DNA of 5,236 nt, from contig JAUVIB010000271.1 in assembly GCA_030592985.1 (NCBI GenBank), forward strand, positions 1-5,236, given 5' to 3'. Position numbers and translations under genes: made by a program. The notes under the pieces were generated by a model. It ran no database searches. It saw only the letters and a list, made by a program, of their open reading frames with translations, and was not told where the DNA came from. Source of the stretch: Calditrichaceae bacterium (GTDB lineage: Bacteria > Calditrichota > Calditrichia > Calditrichales > Calditrichaceae). Shown here one piece after another: positions 4,990-5,236 of the stretch (its first letter is position 1; each line of letters opens with the position of its first letter).

Positions 4990-5236
4990 CTACTCAGATT
5001 CATTAACTTTGCAATCATAACAAATCGTAGTTGTGGGTACTGCTTCTAATCTTTCCTTGCCAATTAATTCACCACAAGATCTGCAAATTCCATATGTATC
5101 GTTACTAATACGAAGCAGGGCGTCATCAAGCTGCTTTAGATATTTTTCATCCCGGGAAGCAAACATAAATGATTTCTCACGCTCCATTGCATCCGTCCCC
5201 TGATCAGCCATATGGAAGGAATAAGCAGAAGCATCA
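4990..5236 (-). CDS. TraR/DksA-family C4 zinc-finger protein (5' end outside the window)
   Basis: The visible 81 residues are the C-terminal part of a TraR/DksA-family protein. Members bind in the RNA polymerase secondary channel, several with ppGpp, to adjust transcription initiation; some act elsewhere. The frame stays open upstream of the Met at 5211 to the window edge, adding DASAYSFH. Together with MADQGTDAMERE this matches the family's conserved segment at the coiled-coil tip, so the true start lies beyond 5236 and the Met at 5211 is internal. A helical stretch follows (about REKSFMFASRDEKYLKQLDDAL). Then comes the zinc finger, CRSC and CYDC with KERLEAVP between them; all four cysteines are present. 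The stop at 4990-4992 is 14 bases before lspA, so this is likely the first visible gene of the operon. Homology to E. coli DksA is clear only over the finger and the following helix; whether it acts as a true DksA is not shown, so no symbol is given. Confidence 0.92.
   Translation of the reverse strand, partial: DASAYSFHMADQGTDAMEREKSFMFASRDEKYLKQLDDALLRISNDTYGICRSCGELIGKERLEAVPTTTICYDCKVNESE

Noticed and set aside
1..5236. Mobile element, CRISPR, tRNA or defence system
   Set aside because: No transposase, terminal repeats, spaced repeats, tRNA fold or defence-family motif was seen on either strand.

Overview
This 5.2 kb window is visibly AT-rich bacterial chromosome. It holds five protein-coding genes in a convergent layout: two on the + strand at the left and three on the - strand at the right. 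The - strand order (TraR/DksA-type zinc-finger protein, then lspA, then a RluD-type pseudouridine synthase) is, to my knowledge, a housekeeping arrangement seen in FCB-group bacteria (Chlorobi/Ignavibacteria, Calditrichaeota, Marinimicrobia and relatives). The lack of strong Shine-Dalgarno sequences before lspA and rluD, and the enlarged periplasmic loop of LspA, fit that group. The assignment is an inference from context and cannot be pinned to a species.

Layout. Positions 2-235 (+) carry the last 77 codons of a GT-A/GT2 glycosyltransferase of the dolichyl-phosphate sugar synthase type, cut by the left edge. Positions 236-678 are a 443-base AT-rich intergenic region with no convincing gene. 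It holds two perfect palindromes, one promoter-like element, a 16/20 match to the T7 promoter consensus (probably chance) and a 12-codon mini-ORF whose stop overlaps the next start. Positions 679-3222 (+) encode a complete membrane-anchored penicillin acylase-family (S45) N-terminal-nucleophile hydrolase. Positions 3223-3435 are the convergent gap, with several weak hairpins and a G-rich tract on the - strand. Positions 3436-4416, 4409-4975 and 4990-5236 (all -) are the RluD-type synthase, LspA and the TraR/DksA protein.

How the genes work together. The three - strand genes look like one operon: lspA and the synthase gene overlap by 8 bases, and the TraR/DksA gene ends 14 bases before lspA. 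Their jobs are general: RNA polymerase modulation or a related role, signal-peptide removal from lipoproteins, and rRNA pseudouridylation. The TraR/DksA gene runs off the right edge: its reading frame stays open to the end of the window with family-typical residues, so the Met at 5211 is internal and not the start. The acylase is a separate unit with its own leader. Its substrate cannot be read from sequence; N-acyl amino acids, acyl-homoserine lactones and beta-lactams are all processed by relatives.

I looked for an undescribed system and did not find one. The genes are recognisable families. The points worth a second look are small: the regulatory-looking elements in the acylase leader, the G-rich tract at the rluD stop, and unusual residues in otherwise canonical motifs.
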